DNA of 64,000 nt from Vitis vinifera (GCF_030704535.1 NC_081818.1:22298001-22362000); one strand, 5' to 3'; positions 23,291 through 36,119 are shown, numbered from the stretch's first letter. Translations and numbers: made by a program. Notes: generated from the letters alone by a model not told the origin.

Positions 23291-26200
23291 CAGGGTCTCT
23301 TCAACACTTAATACTAGTGGATATGGCTTAACCCAATTATTAATTAACTGATAAATCAATGGATAAAGGATTTTGTTACAGAAAAGGGCCAAAATGGAGG
23401 AAGCTAGCTGAGAAAGCAGGGAACGGAGGATGTTGGTGGACGGCGACTGAATAAACTTTCCGCCCAAATTCAAAGCCATTGGCCTCTTCTTTCATGTTTT
23501 ATTATTATCTGCATACATCTCTACATGTGACTGAATGCCTTAAAAAAATTCTTAAAATTCAAGCACATTAGTTAATTTTGATGATTTCTTTGGTTTGCTA
23601 AAAGGAAAAACATGCCATCTAAAACATTCAATCTTTCATCCACTGATAGAATAAAACTTGGGAGTCCAAAATACATTTCAAACACCCTACCCCATACTAT
23701 GTTTACATTATCACATGTGAACTAGGGATCACATGGGAACGCTCAAACAAATCTATAACCTATGTTATCTTGAACAGGGTATCACGTGGGATCCTGCACA
23801 ATATTGAGTGATTTTTTAATTTTATTTTATATTATTTAAATTATTTGGTATTTTATTTAATAATACTAATAAATTTTGTCCTCTTATAATATTGAAATAT
23901 ACTTTTCCGATAAGTGTCTAAAATTTGTTTTAACTTTATAATTGAGTCTTCTTTGTTTACATCATTACACTCTAATTGTATTTATTTATACTCTTATCCA
24001 ATTACTTAAATTTTAACATACTTTAACGAGTCTGTGAATGATAAATCATAGATTGAACTGTTGAATCGAAAAAATTAGGTGCTATCATATAATTTTGTAT
24101 CGAATAAATTCACAAATTGGAAATAAACGAACTCAAATTGTTGCCATTCGTCATAGAATAAACCATCGCCTCTTAGGGCCCTTGGCTAATGATAAACAAT
24201 AACTCTCCCGAACACAACTTACAATTTTCATTTGTACTGTGTTCTCCAAAGAACAACTCTTCTCAAAATCTTAAAAGGTGCTAAGTTGGAATCTAATCAT
24301 AATTACGGATTCTTGTGGTTCTAGAGGACCCAATTACAGGAAAACTAGGAACGAAGAGCTTTCCCATTTTTTTCATGACTCTTTGGTCTTAAAAATGTTG
24401 GTTTTAAAAATGAGTGATTGCCCTTCTCCAATCCTTATTACCTAACCTAAGAATGGAGAGCTAATGCGTTCCCACTTATTGAATAAGGTTTTATGGTCGA
24501 TCCACAACCCCTAGATGCCAAAGGTACCATTGGGGTGATCTTGTAATTCCTAAGGGTGGAGATTCAATTATTGAAATAAGAAATTTGATAGATTACTATA
24601 TATATATATATATATAATGACTCCGTATAAAATAAAAATAGGAAATTAAGTTATATATTATTAATATTATTTTATTATATTGGGGGGTTGTATTTGGCAT
24701 TTGTTGAGTTTCATTTTCACCATCTCGTCTCACCCACGAAGTAAATAACGAAAAGTATGTAAATAATCAAATGGTTTCGACATTTCTATTCAAAGAAACT
24801 ACCTTTATCCAACATAAAAGGTGTTGTGTTGGTCAAAAATAACAATTTAGGATTATAAAAAGTTTATATTTAAATTTTATATATTTGGTAAATATTAATT
24901 TTAAAATTATTAATATTTATATTTGATAAATATTAATTTTTTTATTTTATCATAAAAAATATCATTTTATCCAAATAAGTGTAATTATACCTTATAATTT
25001 CTCTGTTTCCACTCTCCAAACATGTGAAAAAAAAATTAATTTTGAGATTTCATGTATAATTTGCAAAATTGGTGAAAATAAGATTATTGGCTCACTCAAC
25101 CAAATCAACGGGTGAAGCTAGCTCCCTCAAATAAAGGGTGTTTTTTATGCTGACCCAAGTCTAGCGATGATAATGTGATGTGTTAGCGCGCCCTTGTCTC
25201 CCAAACCAGGGAATGAATCTTTATTTCTAACTCTTTCTCACCTAGTATGGGTGGATGCGCCTTTGGCTCTGCCTTTGTAGGCACTATATTTGGATCTGCT
25301 ACTTGGTCTAAACAACTACTCATCAAGTAGGATCGGATGGTCAATCAAAGGGATTGGTTTGGGCATGCTCTCGAGGAGTATATCCAACCATGTTTAGCAT
25401 CTTCTCGTCAAGCAAGGAAAAGAAAGGTAGTAAGAGGAGTAAGGAGCAGAGGTAGGGAGCAAAGGAAGCTGAGTAGGTCTTGAGTCTTTAGGTCTTTCAT
25501 TTTGTAATCAAGGATAAAATTTTGAGAAATTATATGTTTTTACAACCCATGTAAAATTTGTTTCAATTTTTTTTTTTAATCATTTTACAACAAGCAAAAA
25601 GGGGTGCAAGTGATTTGGGTATTGGGCACAGGGAAGTGGTGTTTAAGTGGGGGAAAGGGGGTTGGGGTTTACTGAAATTAGGAATGACATTCTTAATGGT
25701 GCAATCCTAAAAATGAATGACAGTTTGATAAATATAATATAAAAATAAGGATAAAATACAATTACAACAAAAATGCGTCTAAATTTAAAAAAGGGTTGAA
25801 GTTGACTGAAATTACAAGAATATCATTCATAATTGGTGTAGCCACAAAATGAAATGAATGACACTTGGTAAATATAATATAAAAATAAGGATAAAATATT
25901 GTCATAACAAAATGTGTCTAAGTTGGAAAGAGTGTTAAGTTAGCTTAAATTATACTAATGTCATTTTTCATAGATCAATTGAGGTGTTGTAGAATGACAA
26001 TTTGATAAATATTCGAAGAAACTAAGTATAAGAAAGGTAAAAAAAAGTAACAATAAAATGTGAATTTTGGCTTTTATAGTATAAAGATATTTAGAAAAAA
26101 GTTTTTTAAAAAATATTGTGGATGAATTTTGAATTATACAACTCAATTGATTCAAATTTGAAATAATGAAATTGGATTAGACATAGATTGAGTACTTTAT

Positions 26201-26539
26201 GTTAAAAATTGGATTGGATTAAATTTGAGTTAATCATTTATAATTCAAGTTGGGATCAGGTTTGCCAACAACTTAATCCATTTGTCTAAATTGTTGCATA
26301 AAGATAATTAGATTAGGCTCAAATTAATTATTTCTTGATTTGAATTGGGATGGACTTTGTCATCAACTCAATGAACGTCTTCAAAATTTTCATCTGCAAT
26401 GTAGATTTCTCGGTTTTAATGGAAATTTGTTTTTATTCCCCTTTTTTGTATTTAAAATTTTCAATACCTATAAACTTGATGAACCCAATTGTGGCTACAT
26501 TATGCTAAATCATAGAAAATAAATAAATATATATTAAGC
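23291..26539. other. Intergenic, AT-rich
   Basis: No supported gene. It includes the promoter-side homology of the GH81 pseudogene to about 23480, a TA microsatellite near 24597-24616, and a three-unit degenerate tandem repeat at 25658..26037. Some longer unique stretches (23740-24590, 25080-25500) look like eroded transposon sequence, but I cannot assign a class. Confidence 0.5.
25658..26037. repeat. Degenerate tandem repeat, about 135-bp unit
   Basis: Three successive units start near 25658, 25792 and 25931. Each holds a GGGTT..ACTGAAATTA-like start, a GAATGACA..TTGATAAATAT middle and, in the first two, AAAAATAAGGATAAAATA. The third unit is the most diverged. It is non-coding. Confidence 0.7.
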
Positions 26540-26549
26540 TTTATTAATA

Positions 26550-26981
26550 GGGAAACTTGTGTTTTGATGGAGCCATTTGGGAAATATATGGTTTTCAGAA
26601 CCCAACTGAAATATGAAAATCAACTTTTAATGTGAAAAATTATATATTTTTTATGCACTCTGAGTCGGCTACATATTTTGTGCTGAGATTGCCTTTTTTT
26701 TTTCCTCCTGTACCCACCATCCACTTCTCTCTCTCTCTCCAGTGAAACTGGTCGACACTTTGTCGACGTCATCACCGACCTCCCTCTCTCTCCCTTTCCC
26801 TTCCCTCTTTCTCTTTCTTTCCTTCCCTTTCGACATCACCAAGAGAGAAGAAGGCGGTGACAATGGTGGAGAACCAGGGCTAGAGGGAAGAAGGCGTGGT
26901 TGGTTGCCATTGACAACAGCAACCAACAACTCTCGCGATCATTGACGGCGGCGGCGACGGAAGCACCAACGTAGGGAGAGA
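26550..26981 (+). repeat. Left terminal inverted repeat of the MULE
   Basis: 432 bp, starting GGGAAACTTG. It pairs with 27385..27820 read in reverse, with scattered mismatches and small indels. It includes a CT-rich block near 26725-26830. Confidence 0.88.
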
Positions 26982-27223
26982 GGGGAGCACCACCGTTATA
27001 GCAAAATTCAAATTCAAAGCATCCAAAACCCAAATCCATAAACCAAACAAAATACCCATTAATGTAATAACTCCATACAAATTTAGCTAATATAAGGGCA
27101 AATGAAGAAGGAGAAGGAAAAGATAAGATCCACCCATCACTGAGAAGTGGATTCTCTTATAGTACTAAATCAAATTCCCAACAAACAAACAAAAATTAAA
27201 GAAGAGGGATGAATCTGGAATAC

Positions 27224-27372
27224 CTCCACGGTCAAGAAGAAGAACAGTGGTGGGAGAGGAACAAGACTTAAAGGGCTTGTCACCCTCAAAAGGCACACAC
27301 CCAAAAGAGCCTTTTTTAGGATAAACAACAGACCCCACCATGGATCCTCCATAATCAAGAATACCAACCCGC
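27224..27372 (-). pseudogene. Captured vacuolar-sorting-receptor-like exon fragment
   Basis: Minus-strand reading gives VGILDYGGSMVGSVVYP, a short variable stretch, then GDKPFKS and VLLLDRGG. This resembles the protease-associated lumenal domain of plant vacuolar sorting receptors, where YGG.MVG.VVYP and LLDRG are conserved. The exon ends at 27224 with a GT donor (GTATTCC), and the following 240 bp look like intron. So the capture was from genomic DNA, not mRNA. The piece starts abruptly at the inverted repeat border and has no start codon of its own. The family assignment is from memory and only moderately sure. Confidence 0.6.
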
Positions 27373-27384
27373 CTCTCCTCGACG

Positions 27385-27820
27385 TCTCTCCCTACGCTGG
27401 TGCTTCCACCACCGTCGCTGTCAATGATCGCGAGAGTTGCTAGTTGTCGCCGTCAATGGCAACCAGCCGCGCCTTATTCCCTCCGGCCCTGGTTCTTCAC
27501 CATTATAATCGCCTTCTTCTCTTTGGGTGATGTCGAAAGGGAAGGAAAGAAAGAGAAAGAGGGAAGAGAAAGGAAGAGAAGGGGAGACCAGTGATGACAC
27601 GGCAAAGTGTCGGTCGGTTTCACTAGGGAGGGAGGAAGAGGTGAATGGTGGGTACGGGAGGAAAAAAAAAAAAGGTAATCTCGACACAAAATATGTAGCC
27701 GGCTCAGAGTGTATAAAAAATATATAATTTTTCACATTAAAAGCTGATTTTCAGATTTTATAAAGTTGGGTTCCGAAAACCATATATTTCCCAAATAGCC
27801 TCATCAAAATACAAGTTTCC
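27385..27820 (-). repeat. Right terminal inverted repeat of the MULE
   Basis: 436 bp, ending CAAGTTTCC, the inverse of the left repeat. It is followed by the second copy of TTTATTAATA. Confidence 0.88.
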
Positions 27821-27830
27821 TTTATTAATA

Positions 27831-29393
27831 CCAAGTGAAACCATCCAATCATTATCTACCTTTTATTATTTATTTGTATTCTTGTTCCACATGGCCTCTT
27901 TGGCCACGTTTGGCATTCACCACCGCCAAAAAATATTTGATTGTGCTCCACATGACAGTTTTAAGTATAGACCATGTTTGGCTAGTTCTTCATTATTGCC
28001 AAAATATCATTAAAAAAAACCTTAAAACCTCATCCCCTTACTTCTTCCTTTGAAACCTTAAACCCCAAAGACCCACAAACTTAATACAAATATCGAAGAA
28101 TTGAGATTTTGATTAAAGATATGGATTGCAACAGTAGATTTTTATGTTTTTTTTTTTTTGGCAATATTTTGCTTTTCCTTTTCATAGTTGGGAAAATTTT
28201 GTAAAAGAGAATAAATGTTGGGTGTTTAGGTGTTTATAGTTTCCTTTTCATAGTTGAAAAATTTTCGAGAGAGTAAATTTTGGAGATTCAATTTTCGTTC
28301 CTCTTCCTCGAAAGCCTTAACTTCCCAAAGCCTTAAAGTCTCATAATTATCAATTGATTTTTTCTATTTTGGGGTTGTTTTTTTTGTTATTTTTTCATAA
28401 AATGAATTGAATTTGGCTACCAAGACAACCAATTTTTCTTCTAGGCTCGTTAATTCTGTTTATTTAGGAATAATGTTCCACTAAAAGGCACAAATTTTTT
28501 ATTTTTTGTTTTTTTGGGTTCCTTTTGAATCTACTATTGTTCTCATGATATAAAGAGCTTAAACATCACTCTATTTTATGAGTGAAAAGGAAAAGATGAG
28601 TTTAGATCAATCTCTATTGTCTTTTTGTTTTTTTTTTTTAACTAAAAAATCTTGAATTTTTTGAGCTTTAATTAATATTTAATATAAAATATATATATAT
28701 AACCTTGCACAACACTTGACCCTACACAAAGAGATTTTAGAGCTTCAAGAAATAAGAGCAAGGCAGAAGATCGAAGATGGAAGAGATTTTAGGGGTTTGA
28801 TTGTTTCAAATGATGATTTTACCTTCACTTATTTGTATAATTGGTATTTAAGAAGTTTGGAGGGTAAACTATTGGATTTTGAATGTAAAGTGGTAAAGTG
28901 TAAAACAAGTTAGGTTAAACCCTTTTATTTTTCAAAAAACAAGTTGATTTTTATTAATCAAATGCATTTAAAAAAAAAGAAAATATAAAAAATAAAAATA
29001 ATTTTTAGAAAATAAAAATTTTTAAAACATTTTCCAAAGCAAATACAGCCTTATCGATTTTGGTTATTTTTTATATAATGTTTTGAATAAAAATTAAAAA
29101 TATAAAAATATTTTAATAACTTTAATATTATATATAAATTTGTTATACTTCCATGGAAAAAAAGTCAAAAAAACTATTTTCTATATATGATTTCTTCAAC
29201 ATAATTTCCAACGCTAAATTAGATTTATTTTAACAAAATTTGAATAATTATTTTAACTTTTTAAGATTGAAATTCTTTACATAATAAAGTTACAAGTTAC
29301 GAGGACTTTGACGGTCTCACCACGATTACCAACTGCGAAGACGGACTGAGAAGTTGAAGAAGGGAGATTGTGAGGAGAGGGAGCGATAGAGAA
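27831..29393. other. Intergenic upstream of the coiled-coil gene
   Basis: AT-rich with poly-T runs. No gene is supported. The last 60-100 bases before 29394 (more GC-rich, GA-rich leader) are probably promoter and 5' UTR of the plus-strand gene. Confidence 0.5.
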
Positions 29394-30004
29394 ATGGCAG
29401 GACTGATAGCATGGGCAGCCGATGTGGTGGGAGGGGGTGGTCAATCCAACGACGAGGACGACGCCAATTCAATCCCAATTGTTTTCTCTCCCGATCAGCT
29501 CAACTACGTCAGGGAGTTGGATGGGAAAGCTGCTTCTCTCCGCCGTACCATCCAGGATCTGCGGCTCAGAATCCCCCCATCTGATATCTCCCAACGCCTT
29601 CCACACCTCCATGCCCACTCCCTCGCTTCCAATGCCGATCTTGCCCTGCAGTTGAACTCCCACTCCGCTACCCGCCAACAGGTGCTCCTCAATTTTCATC
29701 TGGGTCTTTAATTTTCCATTCCAATTCCTGCGCACGGTTCTATGTTGTTTCTGTATCCTTCAAATTGGGGATTTTTTTTCTCTTTCTTTTATTTTTTTTT
29801 CTTCAGTTTTTGCTGCTACGCTTCTTTAACAATATATGGGATGCATTTGTTTTTTGAATTATGGACGATTTCCCTTGTGGGTCTTAGTATTATGATTGCA
29901 TTTCGGCTGCCAAAAATATATCTTTTACGTTTATCTTTTCAAATTCGTGGGTTTTCCATGTGGGTGTCTGAATTTTAATTCTATCTCTTGGGTACAATTT
30001 TGGG

Positions 30005-30045
<41 letters not shown>

Positions 30046-33000
30046 CGCAATTTATTTGTTTCCTCTCTTGGGCTTTGAATTTTTTTATTACAATTCGGCC
30101 ACGGAATTATATACCGTAAGTGCATTCTTTAGATAGTGAAAAATTTTATCATCCTATGACACAGCAGCCAGAGTCTAAAGGAAAACCTGGGAGCCCTTTT
30201 CTTAAACCAAACTATATTCTGGAATATTCATATAGGTCTTAAAATTATTATTCTAGTTGTTCTCATGACCCTATATGCATAGAAATGTTATAAAGATTCC
30301 TTGTTGAGTTTGATGTAAGATTCCTGTGTATCTGATTGATGTGGAGGATGGGCTGCACAAATCAGGCTAACAACAAAAATTTTGGTTTTTGTCCCAACAA
30401 AGTGGCAGACGTCTAGATTGACAATTGATTTTCATGTTTCATGAATGGAAAATTTTGAAGTCGGGAGAAATGGGCTGTGGTTCTTCATTATTCAGTCAAT
30501 GTTGTTTAGCCTGTTTATATCATCCATTTATAGTGTCTTGAACGGGGGAGTTATATCACCAGTCATAATGTCTGAGAACTTTTATATCAGTGTGTACGAT
30601 ATACTGTTCTTGCATATGGTTAACAATTTGGATGGTTTGGTTCTGAAAGCTGACCAATTTTATGTCAAATGTATTACTTTTCCTTCTATGTCTGTTGACT
30701 TGTTGCAAATCCTTATGACCAGGCTCAACTGAGAGCGGAGACGCTGCAAGAAGAAAATGCTGCATATGACAAGGCTATATTAAATTGTGAGAATAAAATA
30801 CAGGAAAAATTGCAGGAAGCAGAATTTCTTAAAATGAAGTTAAAGGTGGGCTGAGGTTCCAGAACCTTTTTCTATATTCTACTTCAGTTGTCATCCCTCA
30901 GAGTAGTAGTTTGTTATTTCTTTGGAACACATGCCTAGTACTTAGAACATCTATTTTATTGAAGTCCTTTTGGGTTTTTTTTTTTTTTGTTTTTGTTTTT
31001 GTTTTTTTTTTCATTTTTCTTTGTAAGCACAATCACATGATAGCATTTTACTTTCTATAGAAAACTATTTTCTTTTTCCTCAAATGTTATTTGAATATGT
31101 CTAGAAGCTGGTGTTTTGGAGGAAGTTGGAAGAGAAACTCAAATTGATGGTTCATGATTTTTAAGAACGTGTTAGCATACTTCACTAAGTTATCAAGTCA
31201 TTATGATGCTGAGCATCTTTCAATGGAGGTATATGTCTTTATTATTATTATTTAGAATAGGTTACTGATGGTTCCATCCATCTTCAGTTATCATTACAAA
31301 TCAAATGAGTTTTTGTTTTTTTTGCCCTCCTAATATTTTGAGCTTACCCCAAGTGGTGGTTGAAAGTAGCTCATGATCTTCTGTAGTTTGTTGGGTTTCA
31401 GTTTCACCCTTGAGGTACTTAATTGTTATTACGAGCATTTGTTTTAAAATATCTGGACCACACTGTCTGGATTAGTTTTGAGGCCTTTAGGTTATCATCA
31501 TTAAGAAATAAGCCACTGATATTAAGAAGATTAGTTTGGAGAAATGACTTTCACAAATTGATTTTAGTCTCAAACAGCATTTCCAACCTTTTGAGCCTGT
31601 TGGTTTAAGAAGATTGTGGATAGATTTTTCTCTTTATGAGGTTCGTAATATACTGGAATGCTCTCTTGACTGTGTCTATAGTTAAATTTCTGAAGATGCT
31701 TCTGTATGGGTTACCTTTATTTATAGAGACTGGATGTAGTTAAATTTCTGAGTAGTTCAATGCTGTGATACTTTATTTATAAAAATAAATGTTGTAGTCA
31801 ATTATATGATTTTTACTAGTTGATTGAAATGAACCAACAATCATAAATTATGTTTCTTTCTGATTCTAATTGATTAAGATTTCACTATTGAATAGTGTAG
31901 AGGTGTGCTAAGAATGGGTGCTTCTCTGTAAAATCTTTCTGTATGTCACTATCTCCTGGTGGATCACATTCCTCTCTTATGGAGGAGGTGTGGGGTTTAG
32001 AGGCCTCTTTACAGGGTGGTTTGTTTGCTTGAGAGACAGTATGCAAGAAGATTTTGAGAACTAATCAACTTACGAGGGTTAGGACTTGATTAATAGGTGA
32101 TGTTTGTGTAAAATCATTGAGGAGTCAGCTCACCATATTCTTGTCCACTGTAGAAAGGGTTGCAATTTGTGATATTGCTTTCATTATTTTGAATTCCATG
32201 GGTGCTTCCACAATCAGTTAAAGTATTGTTGTTTAGTTGACATGGCAGTTTTCTGGGCAATCAACACTCAAATGTGCGGAGGATGACCCCTTTGACTTTG
32301 TTTTTCTGTGTGTGCAAAGAGTGCAGGCTTTGAAAGAGTCTTTCCTACAAACTATGTGTTTGATCTAGGATTCTTTAGCAGTGAAAAATAGTTTTTTTTT
32401 CTTGAGTTTGTTGATTGTTTAAGGAGTGTGTAACTGGCGTGTGGGTTTTTGTAGTTTTTTCTTCTGCCTTTTCCACTTGATGCTCTATTTATACTTTCTG
32501 TGTGCTATGATTGGAGCTCTGTTTTGTTTAGCACCTTTTAATTTATATCCCTTTTTGCCTATCAAAGGAATTTCTCTATTGAGTATTTTTGCCTTACAGG
32601 AAATGGATGAGAATGAGAACAATTTGAGGATTGAGCTGGAAAGTGCACAACCTACACTTAATACCAGCCAATCTCGAAAATCAGGTGATGTGGTGGTTGA
32701 ATCTAAGACAACAATTGAAGCTCAAGCAGACACAGATGCTTCCAAATCTTCTATTCTAGACAAGTTGGAGAGCAAGAGAAAAGAACTGGTTCGTTGCACC
32801 ATTCCTCTTCTATTAAAATTCCCTTTTCTTTTTTTCTTTCTTTCTCAATTTTATTCCCTTTATATTTATTTTCCGAAAACCTGTTTAATCTCTCAGTCTT
32901 CGATGGAAGAGACAGTTCAAGATTTAGAGAAAAAATGGTCAAAAGTGCAGGATAATGCACTGAAACAGCCTTCCCCAGGTAACTTCTACTTCATGAGCCT

Positions 33001-36000
33001 AGAATGTGTTTCTAAGTTAAACCTCCAACTTTCAATTGATGACCATAAGCTATCCAACTTGGTTTATAAGAATTTTTTTTTCTTTCAATATACTCCTTTT
33101 CAAACATTCAGACTTTCCATCAATATCATGTAAGATATGTTGGTCTTTATTTCTTTGTTCAATGTAGATGTTTTCAAGAGTTTACTCCAGGTCTGTAATC
33201 TTGGTGGATGTGGAACAAAAGAAACTTATATTGATAAATGAAAACCGAAAGAAATCTGAAGAAGCTAAATCAGATCTAATTGTACCCTTTGGTGTGGTCC
33301 CCCCCACCCCCCTTCCTCTTTTTCTTTGTTTGGTTGGCATGAGTCTGTATCTTGAATTGGGTTGGAACAGGTAAATAAAAGCTTTAATTTTTTAATTATT
33401 AAAATATTTCAAAAAATACTGAAAATTTAGTATGCGAATGTATGATTGAAATTGGTTAAATATTTTAAAATACTGACATGTTACCATTGTTCAAACTGGA
33501 AAGAAAATCTTAAAAAATTTTAAAATATGACCAAATTTTAACAAGCTGCTAGGTGTACTCTGCACTGTGGATATATTGTTCATGATGATCATCCTGGAAG
33601 TATGGCTGTAATTTAGTGGAAGCATGTGGATTGTGTGAATTTGAAAGGGAAAGAAGTATCAATGACACACTTTTGAGCCACTCTTAAACTTTTAAAACCC
33701 TAGTACTTCTCTCTTCTAAAAGCCTGCTTCCAGGAAGTAGGCTTTTGACTACCCGTAGGTATGTACTGGAACTGCAGTTCTGTAGCTTTATTGCATTTTA
33801 ATCTTTCATAGTGATAAAAACTTGATCCTTGTTATAAAAAATCAAGAATCCTTTCCCATACTGTCACTGATTCCTTCCCTACCCTTGTCTCCTCCTTTTG
33901 TTACATCATTTTAGTATATAAACTCAGTGCTACCCTCCATTTTATTTATGTGAAATAAAATTTTCTGAAAATTTATGTATGATTACTGTTATGCAGAAGT
34001 CAAGCAATAATAAGAACAAATATAAGTAAAATCAACAAATTTCTGTAGTTCAGTGGTGTGTCTATATCCACAGAGGAGGGAGGCATCAAATTTAATGGGG
34101 CATTTACAAGGTCCCAATATTCTCAACCTCTCAAATCTCAGTATGGTTGCTCTCACCTAATCCAACTCTAATTATCATTAGAAAGGTACAATATACACCC
34201 CATGAAATACATGCAATAAACATTCAAAAAATGCAACCTAGATGTGGACCAAAAAAGTCCATGCCCAGCCCGATCTGCTAAGGATAGCAGGACACCTCAC
34301 CATACTCTCCACCTTAGCTTGTATCCCAATCAACAAATCTTGGTGACAGCTTGTAGATGAATCCATGTGAAGGGACTAAGTTGTACTCCTTCAAGGGTAG
34401 TAGTAGTACTTAACCTAACATCTTCCGTAAGATGAAACTAGATGATGCCATCAGTAACACTTGAACTTATCTAGGAATATCCTAGTTAACATGGGAGCTA
34501 CATTCTCTTTTGCTTCTGAAAGAAGTTCACTTTTTCAGTTTGTGATACCTTACACTAATATTTTTGGTGCTATCATGAAAAATCTGATTCTTTGGCAAAT
34601 GAAGGACACTTTGACTATCAAAATGTAACAATATAATATTTGACTCAAAACCAAGTTGTTCCACAAAATCTTTAAGCCATAATATAGCTTCGTTTTCTAC
34701 TTTAGTTACTGTCATATACTCTACTTCTATTGTAGATTAAGCAACTGTACCTTGCATATTGACTTCCAACAAATGGGTCCACCAAAAAAGATAAATATAT
34801 AGCCTTTCATAGATTTCCTGGAATCAGGTCTCCAGTAGAATCTGCATCTACATATCAAACAACAGTTTCTGATGCACCATTCTGATAAAAAAAAAGTCTT
34901 GAATCACAGATGCCTACAAGTTAGCTGAGAATCCATTTTATTGCATTCTGATGCTTTGTTCCAGAATTTGCCATATTTCTACTAACAACACTCACTGTAA
35001 GTGTGATATCGGGTTTAGTACACATGATCAAATATGTAAGGAAACCTACAACATTAGAGTAAAAGACTTTTGACATAAACTACAAGCTTTTTCAAATATT
35101 TTACCATTTGCTTTATAGTCAGGTTAACATTGTAAATTAAAGAGATTTAGACAGATTGCACTTACAGTCTTTTCATCCATCTCCTCCAATATCTCATCCG
35201 CCATTGAAGTAGGTTTCTTTGACTTGCCCTGTAATGCCTTGTGAACTCCTTGTTCATTCTGCCACTGCCATAGGTACTTCACCCTAGACATGGTCGTTAA
35301 ATCAAGTTGGATTCAATGAAAATTGTCATGCAAAAATCATGTAGAATAAGAAAAAGAACAAACACAATTAAAACACAAATATTTGTGTGGTTTGGGAGTG
35401 TGTCTACATCCATTTTGAGGGTGATTAAATGCAGGGGCAATTGATGTGGCATTTATAAAGTTTCAATATTGTCACCCTGTCTACTCTAAGTATTGCAGTT
35501 CTCTCTCAATTCAATTAGTACCCAAAAATACAATCTGGACTTGGGTTCAGAAAAATCCATTCCTCATAACCCAGTCTACTAAAGAAAACAAGACCCTGCA
35601 GAATAGTAAAAAATTATATCATAACCACATTTTGGCTGTAATATTATGCAATTTTATTTTGAAGCAAGTTCTGTTATGCAGTTCAGAGAGAGAAGATATT
35701 GGATAAACAGCTTCATAGCCTAATTGAGCAATTAGCAGCAAAGCAGGTCATTTTTATTATATCTTAGTTTTATTTTTAGTTTTTATGCAATCATAAACAT
35801 TTTAGCCATGGGTTTTATCAATGTCAATTTAAGAAGTTTCTTTTCCATCTATTTTGTCTTGTTGTAGGCACAAGCAGAGGGTCTGGTGAGTGAAATTCAT
35901 CTGAAGGAGCAGGAGCTAGAAAGATTAAATGGGCTGTGGAGGAGATTTCAAACCAGCAATACAGATGTGAATACTGCTAGGAATCGGTTTGGAAGAAACA

Positions 36001-36119
36001 AGCCTCATAACATTGGCGGTCGAACTGAGATCCAAAAGAGGCTCATGCTACTCAGGTCTGCTTTTGTGCTTTACATTTTAGCCCTGCACATCTTGGTCTT
36101 CATCAAGATTTCTTTCTGA
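29394..36119 (+). CDS. Coiled-coil protein with hydrophobic C-terminal tail, function unknown
   Basis: Six exons in consistent phase: 29394..29681, 30723..30845, 32600..32788, 32897..32978, 35682..35746 and 35868..36119, giving 332 residues. I do not recognise a named family. Most of the protein is heptad-like and charged (QLRAETLQEENAAYDKA; VQDLEKKWSKVQDNALK; EKILDKQLHSLIEQLAAKQ; KEQELERLNGLWRRF), indicating extended coiled coils. The C-terminus is a strongly hydrophobic segment ending at the stop (FVLYILALHILVF), which could be a tail anchor. The ATG at 29394 (MAGLIAWAADVVG) is preferred; an upstream in-frame ATG at 29370 adds eight residues. A 23-bp mini-exon at 33168..33190 would also keep phase if the next acceptor moved to 35686. 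If the 36056 GT were used as a donor, the tail would be lost. The last large intron holds a retrotransposon remnant. Confidence 0.72.
30009..30042. repeat. TA microsatellite in intron 1 of the coiled-coil gene
   Basis: About 17 perfect AT dinucleotide repeats within the first intron. Confidence 0.9.
33997..35670 (-). mobile_element. Old copia retrotransposon remnant in the coiled-coil gene intron
   Basis: On the minus strand, 34715..34527 reads as copia RNase H (HFDSQSVLHLPKNQIFHDSTKNISVRYHK). Sequence to its right, 34750-35080, gives degenerate RT/RNase H pieces such as TKPDITLTVSVVSRNMANS and YVDADSTGDL in broken frames. The two ends, about 34010-34310 and 35340-35610, resemble each other in the same order, consistent with worn LTRs. 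Both contain a TGTGTCTA..ATCCA motif, a GGCATTTA motif and a matching CCATGCCC/CCATTCCT..TCTGCTAA/GTCTACTAAAG region. It is heavily mutated and much older than the element in the PERK gene. The 11-bp word CTGTTATGCAG occurs just outside on both sides (33986..33996, 35671..35681). Confidence 0.72.

Larger units (their letters stand above)
26550..27820. mobile_element. Mutator-like element carrying a host gene fragment (Pack-MULE)
   Basis: A 1271-bp element bounded by very long terminal inverted repeats, 26550..26981 and 27385..27820. It is flanked by a perfect 10-bp direct repeat TTTATTAATA (26540..26549 and 27821..27830). Long inverted ends plus a 9-11-bp target duplication are the hallmark of Mutator-like elements. 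There is no transposase, so it is non-autonomous. The 400-bp interior holds an exon-intron piece resembling a vacuolar sorting receptor gene. The ORFs within the inverted repeats are low-complexity and not genes. Confidence 0.9.

Noticed and set aside
26669-27735. Several ORFs with Arg/Lys/Glu- or Pro/Ser-rich content inside the MULE ends
   Set aside because: They mirror each other because they lie in inverted repeats, and they consist of CT/GA-rich low-complexity sequence.
28716-28913. 65-codon plus-strand frame in the spacer before the coiled-coil gene
   Set aside because: Short, no recognisable motif, no splice partners, and surrounded by AT-rich non-coding sequence.
32426-33133. 235-codon continuous frame across exons 3 and 4 of the coiled-coil gene
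   Set aside because: It runs through introns with good splice signals; only the parts 32600-32788 and 32897-32978 fit the coiled-coil protein.
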